From Cupriavidus nantongensis (lineage in GTDB: Bacteria > Pseudomonadota > Gammaproteobacteria > Burkholderiales > Burkholderiaceae): DNA of 64,000 nt. The stretch is taken from positions 62,001-126,000 of the forward strand of contig NZ_CP014845.1 in NCBI RefSeq assembly GCF_001598055.1. Reading direction: 5' to 3'. Positions 18,696 to 29,167 of this stretch are shown piece after piece (position 1 is the first letter of the stretch; each line of letters starts with the position of its first letter). A program made the translations under genes and the position numbers. Below the pieces are notes generated by a model. That model was not told the DNA's origin, made no database searches, and saw only the letters and a list, made by a program, of their open reading frames with translations.

Positions 18696-18814
18696 TCCCG
18701 CAATAGCGCCCCCCGCCGTCCGGCACGCGCCATCCGCGCGCCGGACCGAACCCGCCCGCGGTGCGCACCGCATGGACCCATGCGGCGCGCCACGGGCAAG
18801 CAGTACAGACTTAG

Positions 18815-20458
18815 ATGCGAAACAACCAACCCGTTACGCAGCGCGAGTACCCGCTGTCACCGTCCGACTACCTGATCTCGCGCACCGACCTCAAGGGCCG
18901 TATCACCTTTGCCAACCGCACCTTTATCGAGGCCAGCGGCTTTACGGCGGAAGAACTGCTGGGCGCGCCGCATAACCTGGTGCGCCACCCGGACATGCCG
19001 CCCGAGGCGTTCGCCGACCTGTGGCAGGATCTGCAGGCCGGGCGCACGTGGATGGGCGTGGTCAAGAACCGCCGCAAGAACGGCGACTTCTACTGGGTCA
19101 ATGCGACCGTGACGCCGACGCGCGTCGACGGCCGCGTGGTCGGCTACACCTCGGTGCGCGCGATGGCAACGCGCGAGCAGGTGCAGGCCGCGGGCGCCGC
19201 CTATGCGCGCTTTCGCGCCGGGCGTGCCGACGGGCTGGCGATCCGCCACGGCGCGGTGGTGCGCACCGGCGTGCGCGGCCTGGTGCAGGGGCTGCTGCGG
19301 CTGAACCTGAAACGCCGCATCCTGTGGGCGCAGGCCGGCGGGCTGGTGTGGTTCCTGGCCGCGCTGGTGGCGGTGGAAGTGCTGGGCGGCACCGGCGCCG
19401 AAACCTTGCGCCCGTGGCTGTGGAGCGGCTTTGCGCTGGCGCTGGCGTCGTCCTTCGCCGCCGGCACCATGCTGCTGGCGCGCGTGAACCGGCCGGTGCG
19501 CGACATGCTGGACTTCGCGCTGCGCATGGGCGCGGGCGACCTGACCACGCGCTTCGAGCACCGCAGCGGCGACGAGATCGGCGCGCTGGCGCAGGCGATG
19601 CAGACCATGCAGCGCAGCCTGCTGTCGGTGGTGCATGAGATCCAGGAAGGCATGGCCAGCATCTCGACCGCGACGCGCCAGGTAGCCGCCGGCAACAACG
19701 ACCTGTCGCAGCGCACCGAGCAGCAGGCGGCGTCGCTGGAACAGACCGCATCGAGCATGGAAGAGCTGACCAGCACGGTGCGCCAGAACGCCGACAACGC
19801 GCGCCAGGCCAGCGGGCTGGCGGCGAATGCCTCCGACACGGCGCTGCGCGGCGGCGAAGTGGTGGGCCGGGTGGTGCAGACCATGGACGAGATCAACGAT
19901 GCGTCGAAGAAGATCGTCGACATCATCGGTGTGATCGAAGGCATTGCGTTCCAGACCAATATCCTGGCGCTGAACGCGGCGGTGGAAGCGGCACGCGCCG
20001 GCGAGCAGGGCCGCGGCTTCGCGGTGGTGGCGGGCGAGGTGCGCAGCCTGGCGCAGCGCAGCGCCAACGCGGCCAAGGAGATCAAGGGCCTGATCGGCGA
20101 TACGGTGGCACGCGTCGACAACGGCTCGGCGCTGGTCGGCCAGGCCGGCCAGACCATGGAAGAGATCGTGCAGGCGGTGAAGTCGGTCACCGACATCATG
20201 GCCGAGATCAGCGCGGCATCGGCCGAGCAGAGCTCGGGCATCGAGCAGGTGAACCAGGCGGTGGCGCAGATGGACGAGGGCACGCAGCAGAACGCGGCGC
20301 TGGTCGAGGAAGCCGCTGCCGCAGCCGGCGCGCTGGAAGAACAGGCGCTGCGGCTGCGCGATGCCGTGGCCACGTTCCGCGTCAGCATGCAGGCGGAGGT
20401 GCGGCCGCAGCGCCAGCCAGCGCAGGCGCGCGGCGATGCGGTGCTGGCCCGCGCGTAG
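18815..20458 (+). CDS. aer: Aer-like PAS-domain chemoreceptor (aerotaxis/energy taxis)
   Basis: A 547-aa receptor with an N-terminal cytoplasmic PAS domain very like that of Aer ([18 protein letters not shown], then [15 protein letters not shown]), which in the family binds FAD and senses redox state. A hydrophobic region around residues 170-225 ([33 protein letters not shown]) anchors it, followed by HAMP-like and signalling domains with [20 protein letters not shown]. It has no C-terminal pentapeptide of the xWxxF type, as in Aer. Its signalling domain is almost identical to that of the next MCP. Confidence 0.9.
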   Translation: MRNNQPVTQREYPLSPSDYLISRTDLKGRITFANRTFIEASGFTAEELLGAPHNLVRHPDMPPEAFADLWQDLQAGRTWMGVVKNRRKNGDFYWVNATVTPTRVDGRVVGYTSVRAMATREQVQAAGAAYARFRAGRADGLAIRHGAVVRTGVRGLVQGLLRLNLKRRILWAQAGGLVWFLAALVAVEVLGGTGAETLRPWLWSGFALALASSFAAGTMLLARVNRPVRDMLDFALRMGAGDLTTRFEHRSGDEIGALAQAMQTMQRSLLSVVHEIQEGMASISTATRQVAAGNNDLSQRTEQQAASLEQTASSMEELTSTVRQNADNARQASGLAANASDTALRGGEVVGRVVQTMDEINDASKKIVDIIGVIEGIAFQTNILALNAAVEAARAGEQGRGFAVVAGEVRSLAQRSANAAKEIKGLIGDTVARVDNGSALVGQAGQTMEEIVQAVKSVTDIMAEISAASAEQSSGIEQVNQAVAQMDEGTQQNAALVEEAAAAAGALEEQALRLRDAVATFRVSMQAEVRPQRQPAQARGDAVLARA

Positions 20459-20573
20459 GCGCGGCACCGGCACGTTGGGATCGAAGTGAAGGCAGGCGCG
20501 GCACACCGCGCCGCCAGCGTACACAGGGTGCGGCAGGCCGCGCCCGAGGCTTCAGTTACAAGGGGGAGTTGCT

Positions 20574-22412
20574 ATGCATTGGTTCAATCAATTGCGCGTC
20601 ACGACCAGGCTGGTTGCCGGATTCCTGGTGGTCGCCGTGATCGGCGCCGTGATGGGGCTGCTGGGCGTCGTCAACATGGGTCGCATGGCCGACTGGACCG
20701 GCAAGATTTACCACGGCGACCTGCAGGCGCTGAAGGCGGTGCAGGACGCCAACATCAACCTGGTCTATGCCAGCCGCTCGCAGATCGCGCTGCTGTCGGC
20801 GTCGACCATGGGCGAGCGCACGGTCGAGAAAGAGCAGATCGCCAAGTCGCTGGCCGCGATGGACGAGCGCATCCGCCAGGTGACGGGCGCCTTCGAGAAG
20901 CCGGAGGGCAAGGCGCTGGTCAAGCAGTACCAGGACCTGTCGCCGGCGTTCCGCGCGCGCATGGAAAAGTATGTCGAGCTGGTCGGCAAGCAGCCGCTCG
21001 ATACCTCGCAGTTCGAGAGCCAGGTGTTCTCCGAAAGCGCCGACCTGCTCAAGGACAGCCACGCGCTGGAAGCGGTGATGCTGCAGATGGTCAAGCGCCG
21101 CGACGACCGCGCCCGCAACAACATGGAAGAAGCGCGCAGCGTCTACGACGAAACGCGCCTGTGGATGCTGGGCCTGGTGCTGGGCGGGCTGGCGCTGTCG
21201 GTGCTGCTGGGCGTGCTGCTGGCGCGCGCGCTGTCGCGCCAGCTGGGCGGCGAGCCGGCGTATGCCGCGGCCATCGCCGCGCGCATTGCCGAGGGCGATT
21301 TCTCGCAGCCGGTGACCACGCGTGCCGGCGACAAGAGCAGCCTGGTGTTCGCGATGCAGCAGATGCAGGCGCAGCTGTCGCGCATGGTGCGGGATTTCAA
21401 GGCCTCGGCCGAATCGATCGGCAGCGCGTCGCGCGAGATTGCCGCCGGCAATAACGACCTGTCGCAGCGCACCGAGCAGCAGGCGGCGTCGCTGGAGCAG
21501 ACCGCATCGAGCATGGAAGAGCTGACCAGCACCGTGCGCCAGAACGCGGACAACGCACGCCAGGCCAGCGGCCTGGCGGCGAATGCCTCCGACACGGCGC
21601 TGCGCGGCGGCGAGGTGGTGGGCCGGGTGGTGCAGACCATGGACGAGATCAACGATGCGTCGAAGAAGATCGTCGACATCATCGGCGTGATCGAGGGCAT
21701 TGCGTTCCAGACCAATATCCTGGCGCTGAACGCGGCGGTGGAAGCCGCACGCGCCGGCGAGCAGGGCCGTGGCTTCGCGGTGGTGGCGGGCGAGGTGCGC
21801 AGCCTGGCGCAGCGCAGCGCCAATGCGGCCAAGGAGATCAAGGGCCTGATCGGCGATACGGTCGAGCGCGTCGACAACGGCTCGGCGCTGGTCGGCCAGG
21901 CCGGCAAGACCATGGATGAGATCGTGCAGGCGGTCAAGCGCGTGACCGACATCATGGGCGAGATCAGCGCCGCGTCGGCCGAGCAGAGCTCGGGCATCGA
22001 GCAGGTGAACCAGGCGGTGGCACAGATGGACGAGGTGACGCAGCAGAACGCGGCACTGGTCGAGGAAGCCGCTGCCGCAGCGGGCGCACTCGAAGAGCAG
22101 GCCAGCCGCCTGCAATCCGCGGTGGCGACCTTCCGCCTGGCGGCGGAGGATGAGCGCGCGGATCGCTTCGAGGTGTTGCCGGCCACTGCCGCGGTGCCCC
22201 CCAAGACTCAACGCGCGGGCGGCGTGCGTGCCATCGCCGTAAGCAAGCGCGCGGCCAAGCTGCCGATGGCCAAGGCGGAAGCCGCCAGCGCCGATGAAAT
22301 CCCGCACGACGCGGCCGAACCCGCGCCAGTCAAGGCGGCGCCGCGCGCAGCGGCGATGACGCCGCGTCCCGCGCTTGCCGCGGCCGACAACGGCGACTGG
22401 AGCGCGTTCTGA
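20574..22412 (+). CDS. methyl-accepting chemotaxis protein
   Basis: A 612-aa transmembrane chemoreceptor. Helix 1 ([20 protein letters not shown]) is near residues 14-33, then comes a four-helix-bundle-type periplasmic sensor, helix 2 near 200-222 ([20 protein letters not shown]), HAMP, and a signalling domain that differs from that of the preceding Aer-like protein by only a few residues. The tail is Ala/Pro/Lys-rich and ends in GDWSAF, a likely CheR-docking pentapeptide. A GGGGGAG site precedes the ATG. It is probably in the same transcript as the Aer-like gene. Confidence 0.92.
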   Translation: MHWFNQLRVTTRLVAGFLVVAVIGAVMGLLGVVNMGRMADWTGKIYHGDLQALKAVQDANINLVYASRSQIALLSASTMGERTVEKEQIAKSLAAMDERIRQVTGAFEKPEGKALVKQYQDLSPAFRARMEKYVELVGKQPLDTSQFESQVFSESADLLKDSHALEAVMLQMVKRRDDRARNNMEEARSVYDETRLWMLGLVLGGLALSVLLGVLLARALSRQLGGEPAYAAAIAARIAEGDFSQPVTTRAGDKSSLVFAMQQMQAQLSRMVRDFKASAESIGSASREIAAGNNDLSQRTEQQAASLEQTASSMEELTSTVRQNADNARQASGLAANASDTALRGGEVVGRVVQTMDEINDASKKIVDIIGVIEGIAFQTNILALNAAVEAARAGEQGRGFAVVAGEVRSLAQRSANAAKEIKGLIGDTVERVDNGSALVGQAGKTMDEIVQAVKRVTDIMGEISAASAEQSSGIEQVNQAVAQMDEVTQQNAALVEEAAAAAGALEEQASRLQSAVATFRLAAEDERADRFEVLPATAAVPPKTQRAGGVRAIAVSKRAAKLPMAKAEAASADEIPHDAAEPAPVKAAPRAAAMTPRPALAAADNGDWSAF

Positions 22413-22420
22413 GTGTTGCC

Positions 22421-23155
22421 ATGACCACCGATATCACCCTCGCTCTGCCGCAAGAAGACGCGGCCAGGCTGCGCAAGGAATTCGACCAGTTCATCGGGGT
22501 CTCGACCGGGCTCGACCGCGAGTTCCTGCCGCCCGAGTTCCATGACTTCCTGCGCGCGCGGCTGCTGCAGCATGACGGCCCGCTGACCGAGCGCGCGGTC
22601 TCGCGGCTGCTGTCCGGGGGTGAGTACGGCTGGGCCCGCCGCGTGTTCGACAAGCAGTTGCCGAACGCGCTCGCGGCGCTGATGCGCGATGCCCAGCGCT
22701 TCGGCTTCGGCCTGGCGGTGCAGCCGGGCTGGACTGGCGAGCAGCGCCTGGCGCATGCGCGCGAATGGGCGGCGCAGGTGCTGGCCGAGTGCGGCGCCGA
22801 CAGCGCCTATACCGAAGCGCTGGCGACCCAGGTGGCGGCGTCGGCCGAAGACCTGCGCGCGCTCGAAGAGCGCATGCGCACGCCGGCATGGCGCCTGGCC
22901 GAAAGCCTGCGCCAGCGCGCCTATGACCTGATGTACGCGCTGCAGACCGAAGACAACGAAGCCGCCGGCCGCGCGCGCGTGGGCGAGTTGCGCGGCATGC
23001 TGGGGCTGGCGCTGGAATATGGATCGGTACAGCCCGAAGAGGCCTCGCGCGTGCTGGAGCAGGTCGAGCGCATGCGCCCGGCATTGTTCCGCGAAGCGCC
23101 CGACGATGTGTTCGCGCGGCTCGCGAACTGGCTGCGCCGATTGTTCGGACATTGA
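22421..23155 (+). CDS. hypothetical protein cotranscribed with the MCP
   Basis: A 244-aa soluble, largely alpha-helical protein with no recognised domain, signal peptide or membrane segment. It starts 8 bases after the MCP stop and so is translationally close-coupled. The middle is rich in Ala, Glu and Arg (AASAEDLRALEERMRTPAWR) and may be coiled. It is the last gene before the flhDC control region. Codon use is as in the neighbours, so it is a resident gene and not recently acquired. A role in chemoreceptor function is only suggested by position. Confidence 0.75.
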   Translation: MTTDITLALPQEDAARLRKEFDQFIGVSTGLDREFLPPEFHDFLRARLLQHDGPLTERAVSRLLSGGEYGWARRVFDKQLPNALAALMRDAQRFGFGLAVQPGWTGEQRLAHAREWAAQVLAECGADSAYTEALATQVAASAEDLRALEERMRTPAWRLAESLRQRAYDLMYALQTEDNEAAGRARVGELRGMLGLALEYGSVQPEEASRVLEQVERMRPALFREAPDDVFARLANWLRRLFGH

Positions 23156-23637
23156 AGCCGGTGCTGCCGCATAGCGCAAATTCCAGCCGAATATTCTGGA
23201 CAGTACTACGAACACCATGCGCGGCGATACACTCCGCGCGGCCTTCGTCAATAGAGGAATCCAGCAAGCTACCAACGCCGTGCCGGCTCGTTTGATGCAG
23301 ATGGGCGGTTGCTCGTGCTGTGTTGAGCGAAATCAAAAGTCACACGTGTGACTTGTTACAAAATGTACCGGTCACAATGTATGTTTCATGCGACATTGCG
23401 TTCCCCCCGCGTAAGTAGGGATTGGCATTGCGGGGCGATTGCCGATATAAACGTAACAGTCTTACTTACACTCTGTAACACTTGTAACGGAGTTGATAAC
23501 AGTTGGACACGGGCGTAGTTCCTTAGTCGTACGTTGTACCCGCCCAGCCGCATACAAACGATCTGGTCGCCGCGCCCGCCAGGGCACGGTAAGCGCCGGA
23601 CAAGCGGCTACGGTGGGTTTTTGGTAGCGGGGATAAA
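23156..23637 (+). promoter_or_regulatory. flhDC upstream control region
   Basis: A 482-base gap before flhD, AT-richer than its surroundings. It contains a perfect 18-base palindrome at 23337-23354 (AAGTCACAC / GTGTGACTT) followed at once by TTGTTACA, and a later cluster of GTAACA-type words at 23453-23512 (GTAACAG, TGTAACAC, TGTAACGG, ATAACAG). Such repeated words suggest cooperative regulator binding; the factor is not identified. Master flagellar operons commonly have large control regions. Confidence 0.6.
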
Positions 23638-23955
23638 TTGGAAAGCAGTGAAGTTCTCCAGGAGATCAGGGAGGTTAACCTCGCCTATCTGCTGCTCGCG
23701 CAACGCCTGGTGCGCGAAAACCAGGTCGAAGCCATGTTCCGGCTCGGGGTCAGCAAGGAAATTGCGGATATCCTTGCCAAGCTGACCTCAGCGCAACTCG
23801 TCAAGCTGGCGGCATCCAACATGGTGCTGTGCAGGTTCCGCTTCGACGACCATGCGCTTCTGTCTACCCTCACCCACACGGCCAAGAGCCATGACATGCA
23901 GCAGATCCACGCCGCGATCCTGCTTGCACGTCAGCCTGTGGAGTCGCTCAATTGA
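23638..23955 (+). CDS. flhD: flagellar master regulator subunit FlhD
   Basis: A 105-aa FlhD. With FlhC it forms the complex that activates flagellar class II promoters. The sequence [20 protein letters not shown] and [20 protein letters not shown] are typical, as is the CRFRFDD stretch. The start is TTG at 23638 with GCGGGGA upstream; a longer leader frame has no ribosome site. The stop overlaps the flhC start. Confidence 0.93.
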   Translation: MESSEVLQEIREVNLAYLLLAQRLVRENQVEAMFRLGVSKEIADILAKLTSAQLVKLAASNMVLCRFRFDDHALLSTLTHTAKSHDMQQIHAAILLARQPVESLN

Positions 23956-24557
23956 CCGCGCTCCTGCAGGCCGAGCCAAACCGGAGTTACACGGCCACCT
24001 CCGTTCCCAGCCGCAAGAGCGTGCTCCAGGACGCCAACCAGACCCAGCTCGCGATCGAGCTGATCGGCCTGGGCGCGCGCCTGCAGGTGCTTGAAGCCGA
24101 GACCACGCTGTCGCGTGACCGGCTGATCCGCCTGTACAAGGAGTTGCGCGGCGTCTCGCCCCCCAAGGGCATGCTGCCGTTCTCGACCGACTGGTTCACC
24201 ACCTGGCTGCCGAATATCCATTCGTCTCTGTTCTTCTCCGCGTACCAGTTCATGGTGCAGGAAGGCGAGACCGTGGGCATCCGCGCGGTGGTGGCCGCCT
24301 ATCGCCTGTACCTCGAGCATGTTTCGCTGCTCGGCGGTGAAATTGTCTTAAGTTTCACGCGGGCCTGGACGTTAGTACGGTTCTTCGAGAGCAACATGCT
24401 GCAGCTGTCCCGGTGCACGTGTTGCGGCGGACAGTTTGTCACGCACGCGTATGAGCCGCACGCGAACTTCGTGTGCAGCCTGTGCCGTCCGCCGTCGCGC
24501 GCAGGGAAAGTGAAGAAGCTCTCGAAAGACGCCGCCGCCGAGCAGACCAACACCTGA
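23952..24557 (+). CDS. flhC: flagellar master regulator subunit FlhC
   Basis: A 201-aa FlhC, the DNA-contacting subunit of FlhD4C2. The core is highly conserved ([40 protein letters not shown]) and the zinc ligands are present as C155/C158 and C175/C178 (CTCCGG and CSLC). The start is probably TTG at 23952, overlapping the flhD stop by two bases, with a GTG at 24021 as the alternative that matches the shorter enteric N-terminus. Confidence 0.93.
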   Translation: MTALLQAEPNRSYTATSVPSRKSVLQDANQTQLAIELIGLGARLQVLEAETTLSRDRLIRLYKELRGVSPPKGMLPFSTDWFTTWLPNIHSSLFFSAYQFMVQEGETVGIRAVVAAYRLYLEHVSLLGGEIVLSFTRAWTLVRFFESNMLQLSRCTCCGGQFVTHAYEPHANFVCSLCRPPSRAGKVKKLSKDAAAEQTNT

Positions 24558-24676
24558 TCCTGGTCAGGGTCCGCCGGCTGGCAAGCTTGCAGCGCTGGCG
24601 GACGGATTCCCTCCGTGCGCCCGTGCCGCGGGCCAATGAGCGTGGCTGACGCGCGTTTTTAGACGGGGATCCGATC

Positions 24677-25540
24677 GTGCTAGTAGTTCTTGGCTATGTC
24701 GTCGTGGTTGTGGCGGTGCTTGGCGGTTACGCCATGACCGGCGGCCACATGGGCGCGCTATATCAACCGGCGGAATTCGTGATCATTGGCGGCGCCGCCT
24801 TCGGCGCCTTCATTGCCACGAACACGGGCAAGGCCATCAAGGCGACCGCCCGTGCGCTGCCCGGACTGTTCAAGAGTTCCAAGTACAAGAAAGAGCTGTA
24901 CCTGGACGTCATGTCGCTGCTGTACGTGCTGCTGTCCAAGGCACGGCGCGAGGGCATCCTGTTCCTGGAAAAGGAAATCGCCGATCCCGCCGCCAGCAGC
25001 GTGTTCAGCCAGTACCCGCGCATCCTGTCGGATCCGGTGGTGATGGAATTCCTCACCGACTACCTGCGCATGATGGTCAACGGCAACATGAATGCGTTCG
25101 AGATCGAGGCCCTGATGGACCACGAGATCGAGACCTTCCGCCATGAAGCCGAGATCCCCGCCCACGCGCTGTCGCGCGTCGGCGATGGCCTGCCCGCGTT
25201 CGGCATCGTCGCCGCGGTGATGGGCGTGGTGCATGCGCTGGGTTCGGCCGACCTGCCGCCAGCCGAGCTGGGCGCGCTGATCGCGCACGCCATGGTCGGC
25301 ACCTTCCTCGGCATCCTGCTGGCCTACGGGTTTATCTCGCCGCTGGCCGCGCGCATCGAGCTGCAGGTGTCCGAGAACGTCAAGGTCTACGAGTGCATCA
25401 AGGTGGTGCTGCTGGCCTCCCTGAACGGCTACGCGCCGCTGGTGGCGGTCGAATTCGGCCGCAAGGTGCTGTACTCCACGGTGCGTCCGTCGTTCCTCGA
25501 GCTCGACGACCACGTGCGTGAAGTCAAGAGCCTGAACTAA
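24677..25540 (+). CDS. motA: flagellar motor stator protein MotA
   Basis: A 287-aa inner-membrane stator subunit. It has the MotA N-terminus (LGYVVVVVAVLGGYAMTGGH, ALYQPAEFVIIGGA), a large cytoplasmic loop with conserved charged residues, and the C-terminal membrane pair containing DGLPAFGIVAAVMGVVHALG and AMVGTFLGILLAYGF. With MotB it conducts protons to turn the rotor. The start is a GTG at 24677 after GGGGA. It follows flhC by 120 bases and leads the mot-che run. Confidence 0.95.
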   Translation: MLVVLGYVVVVVAVLGGYAMTGGHMGALYQPAEFVIIGGAAFGAFIATNTGKAIKATARALPGLFKSSKYKKELYLDVMSLLYVLLSKARREGILFLEKEIADPAASSVFSQYPRILSDPVVMEFLTDYLRMMVNGNMNAFEIEALMDHEIETFRHEAEIPAHALSRVGDGLPAFGIVAAVMGVVHALGSADLPPAELGALIAHAMVGTFLGILLAYGFISPLAARIELQVSENVKVYECIKVVLLASLNGYAPLVAVEFGRKVLYSTVRPSFLELDDHVREVKSLN

Positions 25541-25574
25541 GGCAACCGGCAACGCACGCAGCAAGGGGCACCAC

Positions 25575-26546
25575 ATGAGCAGCGCACACGATATGCGTCC
25601 GATCATCGTCCGCCGGGCGAAGTCGCACGCCAGGCCGCACGGCAACCACAGCTGGAAGATTGCCTACGCCGACTTCATGACGGCGATGATGGCGCTGTTC
25701 CTGGTGCTGTGGCTGCTGTCCAGCGCCAACAAGAAGACGCTGGAAGGCATTGCCGAATACTTCCGCATGCCGCTCAAGGTCGCCATCGTCGGCGGCGAGA
25801 AGAGCAGCCAGTCGCCCAGCGTGATTCCCGGCGGCGGCATGGACGTGATGCGCAAGGACGGCGAGATCATGCGCGCACACGACAACGACCCCAGCGACGA
25901 ACAGCGCCGCAACGAACAGCAGGAAGCGCAGCGCCTGCGCGCGCTCAAGCAGCGCCTGGAACAGATCATCGAGAACAACCCGGTGCTGCGCCAGTTCCGC
26001 CCGCAGCTGCTGCTGGACATCACCAGCGAAGGCCTGCGCATCCAGATCCTGGATACGCAGAACCGCCCCATGTTCCGCACCGGCAGCGCCACCGTCGAAA
26101 GCTATATGCGCACCATCCTGCGCGAGATCGGCCCGGTGCTGAACGAGCTGCCCAACAAGGTCAGCCTGTCCGGCCATACCGACGCTGCCAACTATTCCAA
26201 CGGCGAGCGCACCTACAGCAACTGGGAGCTGTCCGGCGACCGCGCCAACGCCTCGCGCCGCGAGCTGATCGCGGGCGGCATGCAGGAAGGCAAGGTGCTG
26301 CGCGTGCTGGGCCTGGCCGCGACCATGCCGCTGGACAAAGAAGACCTGCTCGCGCCGATCAACCGCCGCATCAGCATCGTGGTGCTGAACCAGAAGGCGC
26401 AGGCGCGCTTCGAGGCCGAGAACGCCAGCGCCGCCGAGGTCACGGTGGCGGCGCAGGCCGGCAAGGCCGCGCAGGAGATGCAGGCAGGGCTGGCGGCGGC
26501 GTCGGCGCCTGCAGCGGCAGCGCCAGCATCGGGCAGCAAACCATGA
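25575..26546 (+). CDS. motB: flagellar motor stator protein MotB
   Basis: A 323-aa MotB with one N-terminal membrane helix carrying the proton-binding Asp (AYADFMTAMMALFLVLWLL, Asp near residue 36) and a C-terminal OmpA-like peptidoglycan-binding domain (about 150-270; VSLSGHTDAANYS, SNWELSGDRANASRRELIAG, NRRISIVVLN). The tail is Ala-rich. It follows motA by 34 bases. Confidence 0.95.
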   Translation: MSSAHDMRPIIVRRAKSHARPHGNHSWKIAYADFMTAMMALFLVLWLLSSANKKTLEGIAEYFRMPLKVAIVGGEKSSQSPSVIPGGGMDVMRKDGEIMRAHDNDPSDEQRRNEQQEAQRLRALKQRLEQIIENNPVLRQFRPQLLLDITSEGLRIQILDTQNRPMFRTGSATVESYMRTILREIGPVLNELPNKVSLSGHTDAANYSNGERTYSNWELSGDRANASRRELIAGGMQEGKVLRVLGLAATMPLDKEDLLAPINRRISIVVLNQKAQARFEAENASAAEVTVAAQAGKAAQEMQAGLAAASAPAAAAPASGSKP

Positions 26547-26601
26547 CGCAGGACCGCTGCCGCAGCGTGCCCCGCGCCGTAACCAAGTGACTCAGGACGC
26601 C

Positions 26602-28623
26602 ATGTCTGTCGATATCGATATCACTCAGTTTTACCAGACCTTCTTCGAGGAAGCCGAAGAGCTGCTCGTTGAAATGGAGCAGCTGCTGCTCGGCCTGGAC
26701 ATCGAGGCGCCCGATGCCGAGCACCTGAACGCGATCTTCCGCGCCGCGCATTCGATCAAGGGCGGCGCCGCCACCTTCGGCTTCGCCGCGCTGACCGAGA
26801 CCACCCATATCTTCGAGAACCTGCTGGACCGCACGCGCCGGCAGGAACTGGCGTTGACCAGGACCATCATCGACACCTTTCTGGAAACCAAGGACGTGTT
26901 GCAAGACCAGCTCAACGCCTACCGCAACGGCACCGAACCCGATCCGGAAACGCTGGCGCGCATCTGCGCCGTGCTGCAGCAGCTGGCGCAGGAAGCCGCC
27001 GGCCATGACGCGGCCCCGGCACCTGCCCCGGCGCCCGCACCGGTCGCGGCCGCAGCGCCAGCAGCCGCGCCCGCCGGCGGCGGCCTGAAGATCCGCCTGA
27101 TCAAGGTCTCGGCATCGGACCAGGCGCTGCTGCGCGAAGAACTCGCCAACCTGGGCGAGATCACCGGCCAGCAGGAAACCAATGGCGAACTGGTGGTGTG
27201 GCTCAACACCCAGTGCAGCGCCGACGACATCATCGCGGTGTGCTGCTTCGTGATCGACATCGACCAGATCGTGATCGAGGCCGCGGCCGCGGCCAATGCC
27301 CCGGCGGCGGCGCCGGCCCAGGCCGAGGTTGCCGCACCCGCGCCCGCACCAGTGGCTGCCGCACCCGCGCCGGCCCCTGCCGCCCCCGCCGCGCGCGAGA
27401 AGGCCAAGGCCGCACCGGCCCCCGCCCCATCGCACGGCGAAGGCTCGATCCGCGTGCCGACCGAGAAGGTCGACCAGATCATCAACCTGGTGGGCGAATT
27501 GGTGATCACGCAGTCGATGCTGGCGCAGACCGCCTCGTCGCTGGACCCGGTGCTGTTCGACCGCCTGTTCTCCGGCATGGGCCAGCTCGAGCGCAACGCG
27601 CGCGACCTGCAGGAAGCGGTGATGTCGATCCGCATGATGCCGATGGACTATGTGTTCTCGCGCTTCCCGCGGCTGGTGCGCGACCTGGCCAGCAAGCTCG
27701 GCAAGCAGATCGACCTGGTCACCTTCGGCAAGGCGACCGAGCTGGACAAGAGCCTGATCGAACGCATCATCGATCCGCTGACGCACCTGGTGCGCAACAG
27801 CCTGGACCACGGCATCGAAACCCCCGACAAGCGCGTCGCCGCCGGCAAGGACCCGACCGGCCAGCTGATCCTGTCGGCGCAGCACCATGGCGGCAATATC
27901 GTCATCGAAGTCAGCGACGACGGCGGCGGCCTGAACCGCGAGCGCATCCTGGCCAAGGCCCTGCAGAACGGCCTGCCGGTGTCCGACACCATTACCGACG
28001 AGGAAGTCTGGCAACTGATCTTCGCGCCGGGCTTCTCCACCGCCGAGGTCATCACCGACGTGTCCGGCCGCGGCGTCGGCATGGACGTGGTCAAGCGCAA
28101 CATCCAGGAGATGGGCGGCCATGTCGAGATCAGCTCGCGCCCGGGCCTGGGTACCACCATCCGCATCGTGCTGCCGCTGACGCTGGCGATCCTGGACGGC
28201 ATGTCGGTCAAGGTGGGCGAGGAGACCTTCATCCTGCCGCTGAACTGCGTGATGGAGTCGCTGCAGCCCAAGGCCGAAGACGTGCATACCGCGGCCAACT
28301 CGGACCGCGTCATGCACGTGCGCGGCGAATACCTGCCGCTGCTGGAGATGCACCGCGTATTCAACGTCGCCAACGCGCTGCAGGAGCCGACGCAAGGCAT
28401 CGCCGTGATCCTGCAGGCCGAAGGCAAGCGCTTCGCGCTGCTGGTGGACCAGCTGATCGGCCAGCACCAGGTGGTGCTGAAGAACCTGGAAACCAACTAC
28501 CGCAAGGTGCCGTGCATTTCCGCGGCAACCATCCTTGGCGACGGCAGCGTGGCGCTGATCGTCGATGTCGGCGCGCTGCAGCGCACCGGCGTGCGCCGGC
28601 AGGAACCGGCGCTGCAGCAGTAA
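26602..28623 (+). CDS. cheA: chemotaxis histidine kinase CheA
   Basis: A 673-aa CheA. Domain order: HPt with the phosphorylated H50 (AAHSIKGGAATFG), Pro/Ala-rich linker, P2-like CheY/CheB-binding domain (about 155-230), a second long Pro/Ala linker, dimerisation domain (VDQIINLVGELVITQSML), ATPase domain with the N box (HLVRNSLDHGIE), G1 (VSDDGGGLN) and G2 (GRGVGMDVVKRNI) boxes, and a C-terminal CheW-like domain. The ATG at 26602 gives the usual MSVDIDITQFYQTFFEEAEE start with AGGA upstream. Confidence 0.96.
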   Translation: MSVDIDITQFYQTFFEEAEELLVEMEQLLLGLDIEAPDAEHLNAIFRAAHSIKGGAATFGFAALTETTHIFENLLDRTRRQELALTRTIIDTFLETKDVLQDQLNAYRNGTEPDPETLARICAVLQQLAQEAAGHDAAPAPAPAPAPVAAAAPAAAPAGGGLKIRLIKVSASDQALLREELANLGEITGQQETNGELVVWLNTQCSADDIIAVCCFVIDIDQIVIEAAAAANAPAAAPAQAEVAAPAPAPVAAAPAPAPAAPAAREKAKAAPAPAPSHGEGSIRVPTEKVDQIINLVGELVITQSMLAQTASSLDPVLFDRLFSGMGQLERNARDLQEAVMSIRMMPMDYVFSRFPRLVRDLASKLGKQIDLVTFGKATELDKSLIERIIDPLTHLVRNSLDHGIETPDKRVAAGKDPTGQLILSAQHHGGNIVIEVSDDGGGLNRERILAKALQNGLPVSDTITDEEVWQLIFAPGFSTAEVITDVSGRGVGMDVVKRNIQEMGGHVEISSRPGLGTTIRIVLPLTLAILDGMSVKVGEETFILPLNCVMESLQPKAEDVHTAANSDRVMHVRGEYLPLLEMHRVFNVANALQEPTQGIAVILQAEGKRFALLVDQLIGQHQVVLKNLETNYRKVPCISAATILGDGSVALIVDVGALQRTGVRRQEPALQQ

Positions 28624-28647
28624 TCGATCACAGGAGAACAAGACATC

Positions 28648-29142
28648 ATGGCCGGCATCGGACACATCGATACCCCCGGAAGCGACGCTTCGGGCCAGGA
28701 GTTCCTGGTCTTCACGCTGGGGTCGGAGGAATACGGCATCGACATCCTCAAGGTGCAGGAGATCCGCAGCTACGAGACCGTCACGCGCATCTCCAGCGCG
28801 CCCGACTTCATCAAGGGCGTGACCAACCTGCGCGGCGTGATCGTGCCCATCGTCGACCTGCGGCTTAAGTTCCGCCTCGGCAACGTGCGCTACGACCACC
28901 AGACCGTCGTCATCATCCTGAACGTGGCCGGCCGCGTGGTGGGCGTCGTGGTCGATGGCGTGTCGGACGTGCTGACACTGACCGGCGACGCGATCAAGCC
29001 CGCGCCGGAATTCGGCGTGTCGATCTCGACCGAGCACCTGACCGGCCTGGGCACCATCGACGGCCGCATGCTGGTGCTGATCGACATCGAGAAGCTGATG
29101 ACCAGCCCCGAGATGGCACTGGTCGAAGCCGAGTACGCCTGA
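28648..29142 (+). CDS. cheW: chemotaxis coupling protein CheW (second copy)
   Basis: A 164-aa CheW following cheA by 24 bases, with CAGGAGAAC as ribosome site. Core segments are [36 protein letters not shown] and [18 protein letters not shown]. It differs from the copy at 18219 mainly at the ends. It scaffolds receptor-CheA arrays. Confidence 0.96.
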   Translation: MAGIGHIDTPGSDASGQEFLVFTLGSEEYGIDILKVQEIRSYETVTRISSAPDFIKGVTNLRGVIVPIVDLRLKFRLGNVRYDHQTVVIILNVAGRVVGVVVDGVSDVLTLTGDAIKPAPEFGVSISTEHLTGLGTIDGRMLVLIDIEKLMTSPEMALVEAEYA

Positions 29143-29167
29143 CCTTGCATTACCGAAGCAACAGCCC

